A stretch of DNA of 64,000 nt. It comes from Paenibacillus silagei (GTDB taxonomy: Bacteria; Bacillota; Bacilli; Paenibacillales; Paenibacillaceae). Shown here piece by piece: positions 37,384-47,304 of this stretch (positions are counted from its first letter, which is position 1; every line of letters starts with the position of its first letter). Made by a program: the position numbers and the translations under genes. The notes beneath the pieces are model-generated. The model did no database searches and was not told the DNA's origin. It worked only from the letters and a program-made list of their open reading frames with translations. Location: NCBI RefSeq assembly GCF_017874735.1, contig NZ_JAGGLV010000032.1, positions 1 to 64,000 on the forward strand, in the 5' to 3' direction.

Positions 37384-37794
37384 TTATTCTTCTTTCAGGT
37401 GACGAACGGCCTTGGCCAATTCTTCAGGATCTTTCATAGAGACTAGCTTCGGAGGCTGCAAAGGCGTGAACCCCCCGGGCTCTTCACTGACCGCCTCCCG
37501 TTTTGGGGTTAACAAGTCTTTGAGCTCCTGATCCTCTTCAGGTGTACTAATATCAAGCTTCCCGCCAAGAGACTCTCCGTTATCGAACAAACCGGCTTCC
37601 GGGTCTGAGGCTTCTTTTCCGATAATAAAACCCAATACCCATCTCAGGAAGAAAGCAAGCACAAACCAGATAATAAATCCGTACATGCCCCGGATCAGGC
37701 TGGTACCCAGCAGGTTCTGTCCGTTGTTCGCAAGGAAGGTTAGTACAAATCCGATCAGTCCGGCCACAATATTCAGCAATAGTTTCCTGCTCAT
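37384..37794 (-). CDS. Two-TM membrane protein of unknown function in fla/che operon
   Basis: 136 aa. Two hydrophobic helices (about 7-24 and 38-58) are followed by an acidic cytoplasmic tail of about 75 residues (LKDLLTPKREAVSEEPGGFTP). It lies between cheD and sigD, where B. subtilis has no gene. Start ATG at 37794; the gap to cheD is 2 nt, so it is part of the operon and probably translated with cheD. I do not recognise a named family. Confidence 0.75.
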   Translation of the reverse strand: MSRKLLLNIVAGLIGFVLTFLANNGQNLLGTSLIRGMYGFIIWFVLAFFLRWVLGFIIGKEASDPEAGLFDNGESLGGKLDISTPEEDQELKDLLTPKREAVSEEPGGFTPLQPPKLVSMKDPEELAKAVRHLKEE

Positions 37795-37796
37795 GG

Positions 37797-38294
37797 CTAA
37801 ATTTCCTTCGGGCCTTTTTGAACGCTGCGGATAAAAATCACTCCGGTATTGCAGGAGATTTCTATCGTGCGCCCATAATTGCCGCCCGTGTCCTCCGCGA
37901 TAAGCGGAATATGAAGGCTCTCAAGAGCAAGCTTGCAGGATTCCACATTCCGAGGCCCGATCCTCATGGTGTCACTCCCTCCGGCAAAAGCAAACATCTG
38001 CGAGCCTCCGGCCATTTTGGCCACAATCCGGCTTCTAACCGCCCCCAGCCCCAGAAGGCGGGCCAATAGCTCAGGCACAGCAGTATCTGCGAACTTGGCG
38101 ATATTCAGCTGTCCCTCCCTGGCAATCTCTGAAGAGGGCAGCATGACATGAGCCATCCCCGCCAGCTTTTTACCGGGATCAAACAGAGTCAGACCTACGC
38201 AGGAGCCAAGACCGGTCGTACGAATAAGGCTGTCCTGGCTGCCTACGTTCAGATCCGCCATACCCACTTTAATGATGCTCTGCTCTTCAATCAT
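37797..38294 (-). CDS. cheD: Chemoreceptor glutamine deamidase CheD
   Basis: 165 aa. The catalytic Cys lies in TTGLGSCVGLTLFD, His in GMAHVMLPSS, and a Thr follows in the C-terminal part. CheD deamidates receptor glutamines and activates CheC; CheY-P controls its partition between receptors and CheC. Its start overlaps the cheC stop by 8 nt, matching a stoichiometric partner pair. Confidence 0.95.
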   Translation of the reverse strand: MIEEQSIIKVGMADLNVGSQDSLIRTTGLGSCVGLTLFDPGKKLAGMAHVMLPSSEIAREGQLNIAKFADTAVPELLARLLGLGAVRSRIVAKMAGGSQMFAFAGGSDTMRIGPRNVESCKLALESLHIPLIAEDTGGNYGRTIEISCNTGVIFIRSVQKGPKEI

Positions 38295-38913
38295 TGTCGA
38301 ACGGTACTCCTAAAGCCTTGAATATTTTGGGGAACGATTCCGGATCGGGAATAAGGAAGAATTGTCCTTCAATTTCATTTTGGCCTTCTAAAAAAGTCGT
38401 ATCGATCAGCAGCGCATCATCGCCCATCTGACCGAACTGCAGCAGCCCGTAGCCAAGAATGGCTCCGGCCATATCCATTGCAAGCGCCGGCACTGTCGGA
38501 TACATGGTCAGGGAGGTGAAGTCCGCCAGGGAAGAGAGATAAGAGCCGGCCAGAATATTGCCGATCTCGCTTAGTGCGGATAACTCCATCTCACTCAGCT
38601 CATCGCCGCCGGAGACTTCAATACCGGCAATCCGGCTGAGCAGGTTGCTTGCCGCCTCCGGGGTAAGAATGAAGAACAGGTTGCCCGGGGCTTCACCTTC
38701 CACACGCAGGAATACCGCATATACCAGTTCCTCCGCTCCGCCCACCTTATCAGTGATCTCCTCGAAGCTAAGCAGCTGTACCTTCGGAACCGCCATATCA
38801 ATCGGCTTATTAAGCAATTGAGATAAGGCGGTGGCAGCATTGCCGGCCCCGATATTTCCGACTTCCTTAAGCACATCCATTTTGAAGTCTTTGAAGTTCT
38901 TGAATAGCTCCAT
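38287..38913 (-). CDS. cheC: CheY-P phosphatase CheC
   Basis: 208 aa. Two pseudo-symmetric active sites: EVGNIGAGNAATAL near the N-terminus and SEIGNILAGSYLSSL in the middle, each with the E-x-x-N pair. It dephosphorylates CheY-P, working with CheD in adaptation. It follows cheW by 3 nt. Confidence 0.95.
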   Translation of the reverse strand: MELFKNFKDFKMDVLKEVGNIGAGNAATALSQLLNKPIDMAVPKVQLLSFEEITDKVGGAEELVYAVFLRVEGEAPGNLFFILTPEAASNLLSRIAGIEVSGGDELSEMELSALSEIGNILAGSYLSSLADFTSLTMYPTVPALAMDMAGAILGYGLLQFGQMGDDALLIDTTFLEGQNEIEGQFFLIPDPESFPKIFKALGVPFDND

Positions 38914-38916
38914 AGG

Positions 38917-39378
38917 CTAGCCCTCCAGGCTTTCCAGCTGCACGATTTCACTCTTGTTCAGCACTTCAGACAGGTTAAGCATAATCAGCAGGCGGTCATC
39001 ACCAATTTTGGCCACCCCGTCCAGATACTTCGCCTTGATTCCGCCCACGACATCCGGCGGTACATCAATAATGTCACGGTTCAGATCAATGACATCGTTG
39101 GCTGAATCAACAATGAAGCCCACTTCCATCTCATTCACATTGACGATGATGATCCGGGTCTGGTCGGTGTGCTCCGCTTCCTCGATGCCGAACCGTCCGC
39201 GCAGATCGATAACCGGAATCACGACACCGCGCAGATTGATCACACCTTTGATAAAGGAATAGGTCTTCGGTACGCGGGTAATCGGCATCATACGTTCAAT
39301 CGTCTGGACCTTCTCTACTTCAATGCCGTATTCTTCAGTGCCAAGCTTGAATACAATTACTTTGATATCTTCAGCCAT
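38917..39378 (-). CDS. cheW: Chemotaxis coupling protein CheW
   Basis: 153-aa SH3-like adaptor linking receptors to CheA. VFKLGTEEYGIEVEKVQTIERM, INLRGVVIPVIDLRGRFG and EVGFIVDSANDV are typical. It follows cheA by 27 nt. Confidence 0.96.
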   Translation of the reverse strand: MAEDIKVIVFKLGTEEYGIEVEKVQTIERMMPITRVPKTYSFIKGVINLRGVVIPVIDLRGRFGIEEAEHTDQTRIIIVNVNEMEVGFIVDSANDVIDLNRDIIDVPPDVVGGIKAKYLDGVAKIGDDRLLIMLNLSEVLNKSEIVQLESLEG

Positions 39379-39405
39379 GGAATGACCCTCCCTGTTCTAA
39401 CCTGA

Positions 39406-41496
39406 TTATTTGATAAAAGCATTCGGATCGATAATAAGCGCTACCTGTCCGTCTCCAAGAATCGTGGCTCCGGAAATTCCCTGCACCTCTGGGAGATACT
39501 TGCCGAGGTTCTTGATTACAATTTCGTTCTGGCCAATGAAGTCCTGCACAGCCAAGGCAACCAGCCGTTCTCCCTTGCGGACAACCACGATTTCCGTCTC
39601 CTCTTCCGTGCTTTCATCATAGTCCGGAATGGAGAAGATCTTGCTCAGGGAGACCAGCGGAATATGGCTGCCCCGGAACTCCAGCATCCGGTTGCCGTGA
39701 ATGGTGCGGATCTGGGATTGCTTCACAATTCCAGTCTCCACGATAGAAGAGAGCGGAATAGCATATTTCTCTGAGCCAAGCCGAACCAGCATCGCTGCAA
39801 TGATCGACAGGGTCAGCGGAAGCTGAACGGAGAAATTCGTGCCCTTGCCTGGTGTAGAGTAGATGGTGACGTTACCGCCCAGGGAAGAGATTTTGGATTT
39901 GACCACATCGAGACCCACACCCCGGCCCGATACGTCAGAGATGACCTCAGCTGTACTGAATCCAGGCGCGAAGAGCAGCTGGTACGCTTCGTCATCTGTC
40001 ATCGTGCCCGCCTGCTCTTGGGTAATCACACCCTTTTTGACAGCAGAGGCTAAGACATTCTTCGGATAGATGCCCTTGCCATCCTCTTCAATCTCGATGA
40101 ACACATGATTGCCGCTATGGAAGGCCCGGAGCTGGACGGTCCCGGTCTCCGGCTTTCCAGCCGCAATCCGGTCTGCAATAGATTCAATCCCGTGGTCAAC
40201 CGCATTGCGCAGCAGATGGACCAGCGGATCGCCAATCTCATCAATCACGGTACGGTCAAGCTCTGTATCTGCTCCAGTGATGATTAAATCCACCTTCTTG
40301 TCCAGCGATTTCGCCAGATCGCGGATCATCCGCGGGAACCGGTTAAATACGGTGTCTACCGGAACCATGCGGAGCTTCATAACGATATTTTGCAAATCTC
40401 CGCTCACCCGGCCCATATGCTCGACCGTTTCTGTAAGATCCCCGTTCTGGACCTCGGAGGCCAGCTGCTCCAGCCGGACACGGTCAATAAGCAGCTCGCT
40501 GAACAGATTCATCAGCACATCCAGCCGCTCAATATCCACACGGATGGTCCGGGAAGGTGACGGCGACCCTCCTACCCGGGCCGGGGCTGCTTTGCCGTTC
40601 TCTTCCTTGGAATGCAGAGAAGCCGCAGGGGAAGCATTACCGGCAGCAACGGGAGCAGCTTCCTGCACCGGAGCCGGAGCGGGCGCTTCGGCTGTAGCTG
40701 CTGCAGTGTCTTGCCCCATTTGGCGAAGTGACTCCTGATCAAGCGCCACAGCGGTAACCGCTTCGATCTCTGACAGATTCAGAATCATCTTCTGAATCTC
40801 GCTGGCATCCTTTTGGGTTATGTAGTAGAGGGAGAATCCGTAATCGAATTTCTCCTGCTCTATGTCCTGAACCGAAGGGAAGGATTTCACGACTTCTCCT
40901 GAACGCTCCAGAAGGTCGAAGACCATGTAGGCACGTACAGCCTTGAGCTGACAGTCCTTGCGGATCGCCACATCCACATACAACACCTGATGGCCTTCCT
41001 GAAGGGATTGCTCCAGCACTGAGTACTGGAACTCATCCAGGAACACCTGGGCCGCGCTGGCATTGCCGGACGCAGCAGCAGTAACTTCAGCAGAAGCATT
41101 GCCGGCAGAAGGAACCTCTCCGCGTACGATGGCCTGCAGGGAAGAGACAATCTCTGTTACATCAGCCTTGCCCGCTCCCCCGCCGGTGATATCCTCCACC
41201 ATGGATTCCAGAGCGTCAATACTTTTGAACAGGGTATCAAAAATGAAGTCCTGCATCCGCAGTTTGTTATTGCGCACCAGATCGAGCACATTCTCCATTT
41301 GGTGCGTAAGCGAAGCCAAATCTTCAAACCCCATTGTAGCCGCCATACCTTTCAAAGTATGGGCGGAGCGGAAAATCACCTGAACAATACTCAGATCCTC
41401 CGGATTCGCTTCCAGCCCCATCATGCTCTCGTTCAAAGACTGCAGATGATCATTTGACTCATCAATAAACATGGATAAGTATTGGTTCATGTCCAT
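39406..41496 (-). CDS. cheA: Chemotaxis histidine kinase CheA
   Basis: 696 aa. P1 Hpt with the phosphorylated His in RSAHTLKGMAATMGF (about residue 46), a P2 response-regulator docking domain (about 165-265), an Ala/Pro linker, P3 dimerization, P4 kinase (LLRNAVDHGIE, GRGVGLDVVKSKI) and P5 CheW-like domain to the end. It phosphorylates CheY and CheB. ATG at 41496 follows GGGGAGG; 22 residues of the longer frame are rejected. Confidence 0.96.
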   Translation of the reverse strand: MDMNQYLSMFIDESNDHLQSLNESMMGLEANPEDLSIVQVIFRSAHTLKGMAATMGFEDLASLTHQMENVLDLVRNNKLRMQDFIFDTLFKSIDALESMVEDITGGGAGKADVTEIVSSLQAIVRGEVPSAGNASAEVTAAASGNASAAQVFLDEFQYSVLEQSLQEGHQVLYVDVAIRKDCQLKAVRAYMVFDLLERSGEVVKSFPSVQDIEQEKFDYGFSLYYITQKDASEIQKMILNLSEIEAVTAVALDQESLRQMGQDTAAATAEAPAPAPVQEAAPVAAGNASPAASLHSKEENGKAAPARVGGSPSPSRTIRVDIERLDVLMNLFSELLIDRVRLEQLASEVQNGDLTETVEHMGRVSGDLQNIVMKLRMVPVDTVFNRFPRMIRDLAKSLDKKVDLIITGADTELDRTVIDEIGDPLVHLLRNAVDHGIESIADRIAAGKPETGTVQLRAFHSGNHVFIEIEEDGKGIYPKNVLASAVKKGVITQEQAGTMTDDEAYQLLFAPGFSTAEVISDVSGRGVGLDVVKSKISSLGGNVTIYSTPGKGTNFSVQLPLTLSIIAAMLVRLGSEKYAIPLSSIVETGIVKQSQIRTIHGNRMLEFRGSHIPLVSLSKIFSIPDYDESTEEETEIVVVRKGERLVALAVQDFIGQNEIVIKNLGKYLPEVQGISGATILGDGQVALIIDPNAFIK

Positions 41497-41530
41497 GAGC
41501 GGGTACCTCCCCTTCGAGTTCGCTATTCCA

Positions 41531-42922
41531 TTATTTAACGGCTTGTACCAGCCTTGGAGCAATTTCTTGCAAAGGCAGGATGTGTCTTACACACTTCAAC
41601 TCTACTGCAGACCTCGGCATTCCGTATACCACACAGGTTTCTTCACTCTCCGCAAAGGTTGATGTCACCCCCGAATCATAGAGTGCTTTCATCATACGGG
41701 CCCCGTCGCTGCCCATCCCCGTCATAATGACGGCATGACGTTCCAGCGAGGTAAGCTGCAATACCGATTCAAACAGTGTATCTACAGAAGGACGATGTCC
41801 ATTACGGACCTCTTCCTTAGTAAGCTCTATCATGTATTGGCCGCCAGGCACAGGAACCACTGTCAGGTGATAACCCCCGGGGGCAATATACGCCGCACCC
41901 TGCCGGAGAATCATACCGTGCTCCGCTTCCGCGACCTCCAGCGCGCTGAAGGTATTCAGACGCTGGGCCAGCGATTTGGTGAAGTTAGGCGGCATATGCT
42001 GGACAATGACAATCGGTGCCGGGAAGTCACCGGGGATGTTCTCCAGGAATGCCTTCAGCGCTCTCGGACCTCCGGTTGAGCAGCCTACAGCAACCAGCTT
42101 ACGCACGCTCCGGCTTCCGCTTGCCTGGCCTCCTGTTGCTGCAGGAGGTTCAACGAACGAGCCTGCAGCAACTTCAGAAGCCGCACGTTGTACAACCCTT
42201 CCGGCGCCCTGCGCCTCCTGGAAGCGGCCTTTCAACCTGTCGGGAGCCGGTTTAGGCACTGCCGGCGCAGGCTTGGCTACCCGCTTCGCAGCCGCCGGCT
42301 CAGTGCCGGTCTCCGGCTTCCGTTTGTCAGCGGGCGGTTCAAGCGGCGCCCTGACCCTTGGCTTCTCCGTGCCCTGAAGCGGCGCTTTATCCGCTTCTTT
42401 CTTGGACGGCTCCAGCTTCCTTCTTACCGGTTCCACAACAGCCCGCGGAGCAGGCGGTTCAGCAGCGGGAGGAGGAGGCTCAGGCGATTTGACGGCGGAA
42501 GCGCGGGCTTCACGGCGCTCGCGCGCCAGCATCGCTTCCTTCATTTGCTCCCGGAGGGACTCTCCGACAGCGATGATATCCTGGGAGTTTGAAATGGACG
42601 GCTTTCGGATGAAATCGAAAGCCCCCCACTCCAAGGCCAGAATCGTCTCCTTCATACCCTCTTCATTGATGCCGGACAGCATAATCACCGGGAGCGGACG
42701 CTGGGCCATGATACTTTTGAGCGCCTCCAGGCCATTCATCTCAGGCATCTCCACATCCATGGTTACGAGATCCGGACGAAGCTCGTTAACCTTCTCAATC
42801 GCCTCGCGTCCGTTGGCAGCTGTCGCTGTGACTTGAAAGTCGGCATCATTCTCTATTAAATCGGAAATAATCTTGCGCATAAATGCAGAATCATCAACAA
42901 CCAGAACTTTATATGGCCTCAT
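41531..42922 (-). CDS. cheB: Protein-glutamate methylesterase/deamidase CheB with long linker
   Basis: 463 aa, about 100 longer than usual. Receiver domain (VVDDSAFMRK, phospho-acceptor Asp about 56 in TMDVEMPEMNG), a Pro/Ala/Lys/Arg-rich linker (about 141-272), and the methylesterase with catalytic Ser in GCSTGGP (about 282), His in QHMPPNFT and Asp in MTGMGSDGA. It demethylates receptors when phosphorylated by CheA. The extra length is entirely in the linker. Confidence 0.95.
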   Translation of the reverse strand: MRPYKVLVVDDSAFMRKIISDLIENDADFQVTATAANGREAIEKVNELRPDLVTMDVEMPEMNGLEALKSIMAQRPLPVIMLSGINEEGMKETILALEWGAFDFIRKPSISNSQDIIAVGESLREQMKEAMLARERREARASAVKSPEPPPPAAEPPAPRAVVEPVRRKLEPSKKEADKAPLQGTEKPRVRAPLEPPADKRKPETGTEPAAAKRVAKPAPAVPKPAPDRLKGRFQEAQGAGRVVQRAASEVAAGSFVEPPAATGGQASGSRSVRKLVAVGCSTGGPRALKAFLENIPGDFPAPIVIVQHMPPNFTKSLAQRLNTFSALEVAEAEHGMILRQGAAYIAPGGYHLTVVPVPGGQYMIELTKEEVRNGHRPSVDTLFESVLQLTSLERHAVIMTGMGSDGARMMKALYDSGVTSTFAESEETCVVYGMPRSAVELKCVRHILPLQEIAPRLVQAVK

Positions 42923-42957
42923 AGCTTTTCCACCTCTGTCCCTCAAATTCAGAACAA

Positions 42958-43836
42958 TTATCTGTTTCGTTTCAACCACTTGCTGATGAATCCCTTGATG
43001 CCTTGAACTTTAGCGGTTTCTACTGAATCCACAGCCAGATAGCTCTGCGCAAGCCTCTGCACATCCCTGGCTGCAATACTGTTCGGAAAAGCCACTGAGA
43101 ATGGAATTTGTTTCTTAACGGCCTGTACTACATGCGGATCACTGCTGATGTAACCGAGAAAGGGAAGCTCAAGCTGCAGAAACCGGCTGGCCGCCATCCG
43201 GATTTTGTCACTGGTGGCGCGTGCCTCCCGTTCATCCCCTGCCTGATTGACAATCAGCCTGAACGAAACCTCAGGATGCGAATTATGAACAACCTTCATC
43301 AGCGCATATGCATCTGTAATTGCGGTAGGCTCAGGCGTGGTCACCACCAAGCAGTCATCGGCAGAAGTGATGAATTTCATCGTTTCCTTGGACAGCCCCG
43401 CCCCTGTGTCGAACAGGATGAAATCCATGGTATCGGCAATGCTGGCAATCTGTGTGGTAAAGTAATTCAGATCCGACTCCGAGAGTGTGAACAGCTCGTC
43501 CATCCCGGAGCCCCCTGCAATGAAGGGCAGTGCCTCCGGTCCGAGCTGGATGATCTGTCCGATATCCGCTTCCCGCTTGAGCAGGTGGTACAGATTGTAT
43601 CTGGAGGAGACACCCATAAGGACATCAATATTGGCCATGCCGATATCGGCATCGAACAGAAGAACTCTGCGTCCCATGGCCTTCAGTGCAAGCGCGAAGT
43701 TAAGGGTGAAATTCGACTTTCCGACTCCCCCCTTCCCGCTGCATACCGTGATGATCCGGGCGGAGGCACCGCTTCCGGGAGCCTGCCTTGTATCCTGGCT
43801 GGAGACCAGCCGTCTTAATGCCTGCGCCTGGTCCAT
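42958..43836 (-). CDS. flhG: FlhG (YlxH) MinD-like ATPase, flagellar number regulator
   Basis: About 292 aa. The N-terminal DQAQALRRL is the helix that activates the FlhF GTPase. The deviant Walker A is SGKGGVGKSNFTLNFALAL and Walker B is VLLFDADIGMANIDV. A basic/hydrophobic C-terminus (KGFISKWLKRNR) fits the membrane-targeting helix. Start ATG at 43836; a GTG one codon upstream overlaps the flhF stop. It works with FlhF to set flagellar number and placement and delivers C-ring parts. Confidence 0.94.
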   Translation of the reverse strand: MDQAQALRRLVSSQDTRQAPGSGASARIITVCSGKGGVGKSNFTLNFALALKAMGRRVLLFDADIGMANIDVLMGVSSRYNLYHLLKREADIGQIIQLGPEALPFIAGGSGMDELFTLSESDLNYFTTQIASIADTMDFILFDTGAGLSKETMKFITSADDCLVVTTPEPTAITDAYALMKVVHNSHPEVSFRLIVNQAGDEREARATSDKIRMAASRFLQLELPFLGYISSDPHVVQAVKKQIPFSVAFPNSIAARDVQRLAQSYLAVDSVETAKVQGIKGFISKWLKRNR

Positions 43837-45254
43837 CACCCGCCCCCTGTTCCCAGCAGCATGCCGCCAATCTGTTCCCCTGTGGCCATAAGAAGATCAT
43901 CAGGAACATTCTGTCCGTTGGTAATATAAGAGAGCTTCAGCGGATAATCATTCAGGACATTGAACAGCGGGCCGTAGCTCCCCGTTTCATCCAGCTTCGT
44001 GAATACAACCTTATCCAGCTGGTATCTGCCGAAGTGCTCCGCGATTTTTTTCATATCACGGCTCTTCGAGGTGAGGCTCAGCACCAGCAAGGTCTCGCTC
44101 TTAAGCTCCTTGGCCAGCAGGCTCTGCAGTTCAGCCACCAGCATTTCATTGCGGTAATTCCGTCCGGCGGTATCCATTAGCACCAGATCACAGCTCTCCA
44201 GCCGGAACATCGCCCGCTGCAGGTCTCCCGGCGACTGGACAACCTCCAGCGGCATGTTGAGAATGGAAGCGTAGGTTCTGAGCTGTTCAACGGCAGATAT
44301 CCGGTAAGTATCCGAGGTAATCAGGCCAACCTTGCGGCCCTGCTTGAACAGCTGCTCCGCTGCCAGCTTGGCAATCGTTGTCGTCTTGCCGACCCCAGTC
44401 GGCCCGGCAATATATACAATCCGGGTATCCGGGGCAATACCGCCGGCAATGCGTCCTGACAGAAATTCATCAATCTGCTCTCTGAGCACAACCTCGAATT
44501 GTTCCGGCCCCCAGCTGCTTCCTTCCTGACGGTAACGCTCCAGAACATGTCCGATCCATTCCTCCACGAGAACAGCGTCAGTCTCCTGGTCAATCAGGCG
44601 GCTGCGTAAGGATTCCAGCGCATCAGGCAGCTCGGCTGCCCCTGAGGAATAACGTGCGATACGTTCCATCCATTGCTTCATATCCCGGATCTCCCGCAGG
44701 ACATCACTCTCAGTTGCAGCGGCAGTATCAGGTTCAGGCTGTTCTGCAGCAAGCGATTCATAGATGGCAGCAAGTTTCTTCCGGTTCTCCTCCGGCTGCG
44801 GTACAGACGGCTGGTCTGCTGCAATATCCTCAGTGCGGATATCCGGCGGCTCCGTCTTGACTAAAGGCGGCATCACAGCGACACCTCCGCCCTGCTCCAG
44901 CGGATCAGCCAGCGCTGCGGCAATCTCGGCAAACGACTTGGCTGCTGCCGCATCTCTTACCGTCACAGGCGGCGGGAGAGGAGGAGCAGCGGCTGAGGCA
45001 GCCTTTTGATAGGCCTCTGGCACTGCATTTCGCGGTACATTCATTGGCGGTGCAGGAACCTTCTCCTGCGCGGCTGCCTTTGCACCGTTCTCCACAGCAG
45101 CCACAACCTCAATCTTCTTTTTAGAGAACATGCCCATGAATCCGCCAACCTTTATTTCTTTGGTGCTTAAAATAACGGCATCGCTTCCAAGCTCGCTGCG
45201 GATCGAATGCATGGCGTCAGGCATCGTATCGACCACATAACGCTTCACTCTCAT
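43836..45254 (-). CDS. flhF: Flagellar SRP-like GTPase FlhF
   Basis: 472 aa. A basic N-terminal region and long linker (to about 170) lead to the NG GTPase: IAGPTGVGKTTTIAKLA (G1), DTAGRNYRN (G3), FTKLDETGSYG (G4/G5 region). FlhF marks the site of flagellar assembly with FlhG. It overlaps flhA by 4 nt and meets flhG at its stop. Confidence 0.95.
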   Translation of the reverse strand: MRVKRYVVDTMPDAMHSIRSELGSDAVILSTKEIKVGGFMGMFSKKKIEVVAAVENGAKAAAQEKVPAPPMNVPRNAVPEAYQKAASAAAPPLPPPVTVRDAAAAKSFAEIAAALADPLEQGGGVAVMPPLVKTEPPDIRTEDIAADQPSVPQPEENRKKLAAIYESLAAEQPEPDTAAATESDVLREIRDMKQWMERIARYSSGAAELPDALESLRSRLIDQETDAVLVEEWIGHVLERYRQEGSSWGPEQFEVVLREQIDEFLSGRIAGGIAPDTRIVYIAGPTGVGKTTTIAKLAAEQLFKQGRKVGLITSDTYRISAVEQLRTYASILNMPLEVVQSPGDLQRAMFRLESCDLVLMDTAGRNYRNEMLVAELQSLLAKELKSETLLVLSLTSKSRDMKKIAEHFGRYQLDKVVFTKLDETGSYGPLFNVLNDYPLKLSYITNGQNVPDDLLMATGEQIGGMLLGTGGG

Positions 45255-47284
45255 AAGTTCACCACCCCGACGCTTTGAATTTCAATGTTTGGCTCCAGCT
45301 CGCTGTAGGAGAGCACCGGGATATCCTGCATGGTTCGCTCAATCACCTGGCGCAGATACATGCGAATCGTTGGAGAGGTTAGTACAATCGGCTGCTGGCC
45401 GGATTGCAGGAGACGGTTGATCTGCTCCGTAAGCCGCTGATAGACGGTTTGGGTAGATACCGGATCAAGCGCCAAGTAGCTGCCCTGCTCCGTCTGCTGC
45501 ACGCTCTCGGAAATTTTTTTCTCAAGTCCGGGGCCTACAGTAATAACACGCAGGGTCTCCCCCGTCTGAGAGAACTGCTGGGTAATCTGTCTGGAGAGGG
45601 ATTGCCGCACATATTCAGTCAGAATGTCAGGGTCCTTGGTATACGTGCCGTAATCGGCAAGCGTCTCGAAGATAGTGACCAGATCGCGGATGGATATTTT
45701 CTCCCGCAGCAGCTTGCCCAGCACCTTCTGAATATCCCCGACAGCAAGAATGGAAGGGATCAGCTCGTCCACCAGCACAGGGTAATTCTCCCTGAGGTTG
45801 TCGACCAGTTGCTTCGTCTCCTGACGGCCCAGCAATTCGTGTCCATACCGTTTGATCAGCTCGGTCAGATGTGTCGCTACAACGGAAGGCGGGTCAACCA
45901 CGGTATAACCGGATAATTCAGCCCGCTCCTTCACCGACTCATCAATCCATAGGGCAGGCAGCCCAAAGGATGGTTCAATAGTCTCAATCCCGCTAATCGA
46001 CTCATCATCATAACCGGGGCTCATGGCGAGATAGTGATTAAGTAATAATTCACCGCCGCCAACGTTATTTCCTTTAATTTTGATGACATATTCATTCGGT
46101 TTTAGTTGAATATTGTCGCGTATGCGAATAACCGGCACGACAAGACCCATCTCCAGCGCACATTGCCGTCGAATCATGATGATGCGATCGAGCAGATCGC
46201 CGCCCTGTCCCGTATCCGCCAAAGGAATCAGACCATAACCAAATTCGAATTCGATCGGATCCACCGTAAGCAGATTGATGACACTTTCGGGACTTCGCAC
46301 CTCTTCGATCTGCTTCTCCTCGACCAGTTGTTCATCAGCAATCTGCTGCCTGCTGGCCTTCTGCCCCATACTGTAAGCCGCGTAAGCCATCAGCCCTGCC
46401 AAAGGAAGCGTGGACATAATCGTAATCGGGGTGAAGAAACCCAGAAACGCAATAGTCGCAGCCACTATGTATAAAAGCTTCGGATAAGACAGCAATTGTC
46501 CGGTCAGATCCTCGGCCAGATTGCCTTCCGAAGCCGCCCGGGTAACGATCAGACCGGAAGCCGTGGAGATCAGCAGGGCCGGAATCTGGCTGACCAGACC
46601 GTCACCGATGGTCAGTACAGAGTAGGTTGAGAGTGCTGTCTGGAACGACATACCGTGAACGGTCATACCGATAATGAAGCCGCCGATCAGGTTGATAATG
46701 AGGATGATGATACTGGCAATGGCGTCACCTTTGACGAACTTACTCGCACCATCCATGGCTCCGAAGAAATCCGCCTCGCGTTCGACATTACGGCGGCGTT
46801 CCCGTGCCTGCTGCTCATTGATCATCCCCGCATTCAGATCCGCATCAATACTCATCTGCTTACCGGGCATCGCATCCAGTGTGAAGCGGGCGCCTACCTC
46901 GGCCACGCGCTCAGAACCCTTGGTGATAACAATGAACTGAACCACAACCAGGATCAGGAAGACAATGAACCCGATCGCGATCTGTCCCCTGGCAATCCAG
47001 CTTCCGAAGGTCGCTACGACCTCCCCGGCATGGCCATCAGCCAGAATCAGCTTGGTTGTTGACAGGTTCAGCGCTAAGCGGAACAGCGTTGTGATCAGGA
47101 GCAGTGAAGGAAATATTGAGAACTGCAGCGGATCTCTGGTATTCATAGCGACCAATATAATGGTCAGGGCTATCGAGATATTGACAATTAACAGTACATC
47201 CAAAAGCCAGACAGGGATGGGCAGAATCATCATCAGCACGATACCGATAATGCCCAGTAGAACTGTTAGATCTTTAGCTTTCAA
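45251..47284 (-). CDS. flhA: Flagellar export gate protein FlhA
   Basis: 677 aa. Eight TM segments in the first 310 residues with the FHIPEP-family core (ITKGSERVAEVGARFTLDAMPGKQMSIDADLNAG), and a cytoplasmic C-terminal domain that docks chaperone-substrate complexes (SILAVGDIQKVLGKLLREKIS). The start is TTG at 47284 after GGGGGAGG. It is the export ring of the type III apparatus. Confidence 0.97.
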   Translation of the reverse strand: MKAKDLTVLLGIIGIVLMMILPIPVWLLDVLLIVNISIALTIILVAMNTRDPLQFSIFPSLLLITTLFRLALNLSTTKLILADGHAGEVVATFGSWIARGQIAIGFIVFLILVVVQFIVITKGSERVAEVGARFTLDAMPGKQMSIDADLNAGMINEQQARERRRNVEREADFFGAMDGASKFVKGDAIASIIILIINLIGGFIIGMTVHGMSFQTALSTYSVLTIGDGLVSQIPALLISTASGLIVTRAASEGNLAEDLTGQLLSYPKLLYIVAATIAFLGFFTPITIMSTLPLAGLMAYAAYSMGQKASRQQIADEQLVEEKQIEEVRSPESVINLLTVDPIEFEFGYGLIPLADTGQGGDLLDRIIMIRRQCALEMGLVVPVIRIRDNIQLKPNEYVIKIKGNNVGGGELLLNHYLAMSPGYDDESISGIETIEPSFGLPALWIDESVKERAELSGYTVVDPPSVVATHLTELIKRYGHELLGRQETKQLVDNLRENYPVLVDELIPSILAVGDIQKVLGKLLREKISIRDLVTIFETLADYGTYTKDPDILTEYVRQSLSRQITQQFSQTGETLRVITVGPGLEKKISESVQQTEQGSYLALDPVSTQTVYQRLTEQINRLLQSGQQPIVLTSPTIRMYLRQVIERTMQDIPVLSYSELEPNIEIQSVGVVNL

Positions 47285-47304
47285 TGTCCTTAACCTCCCC
47301 CGGC

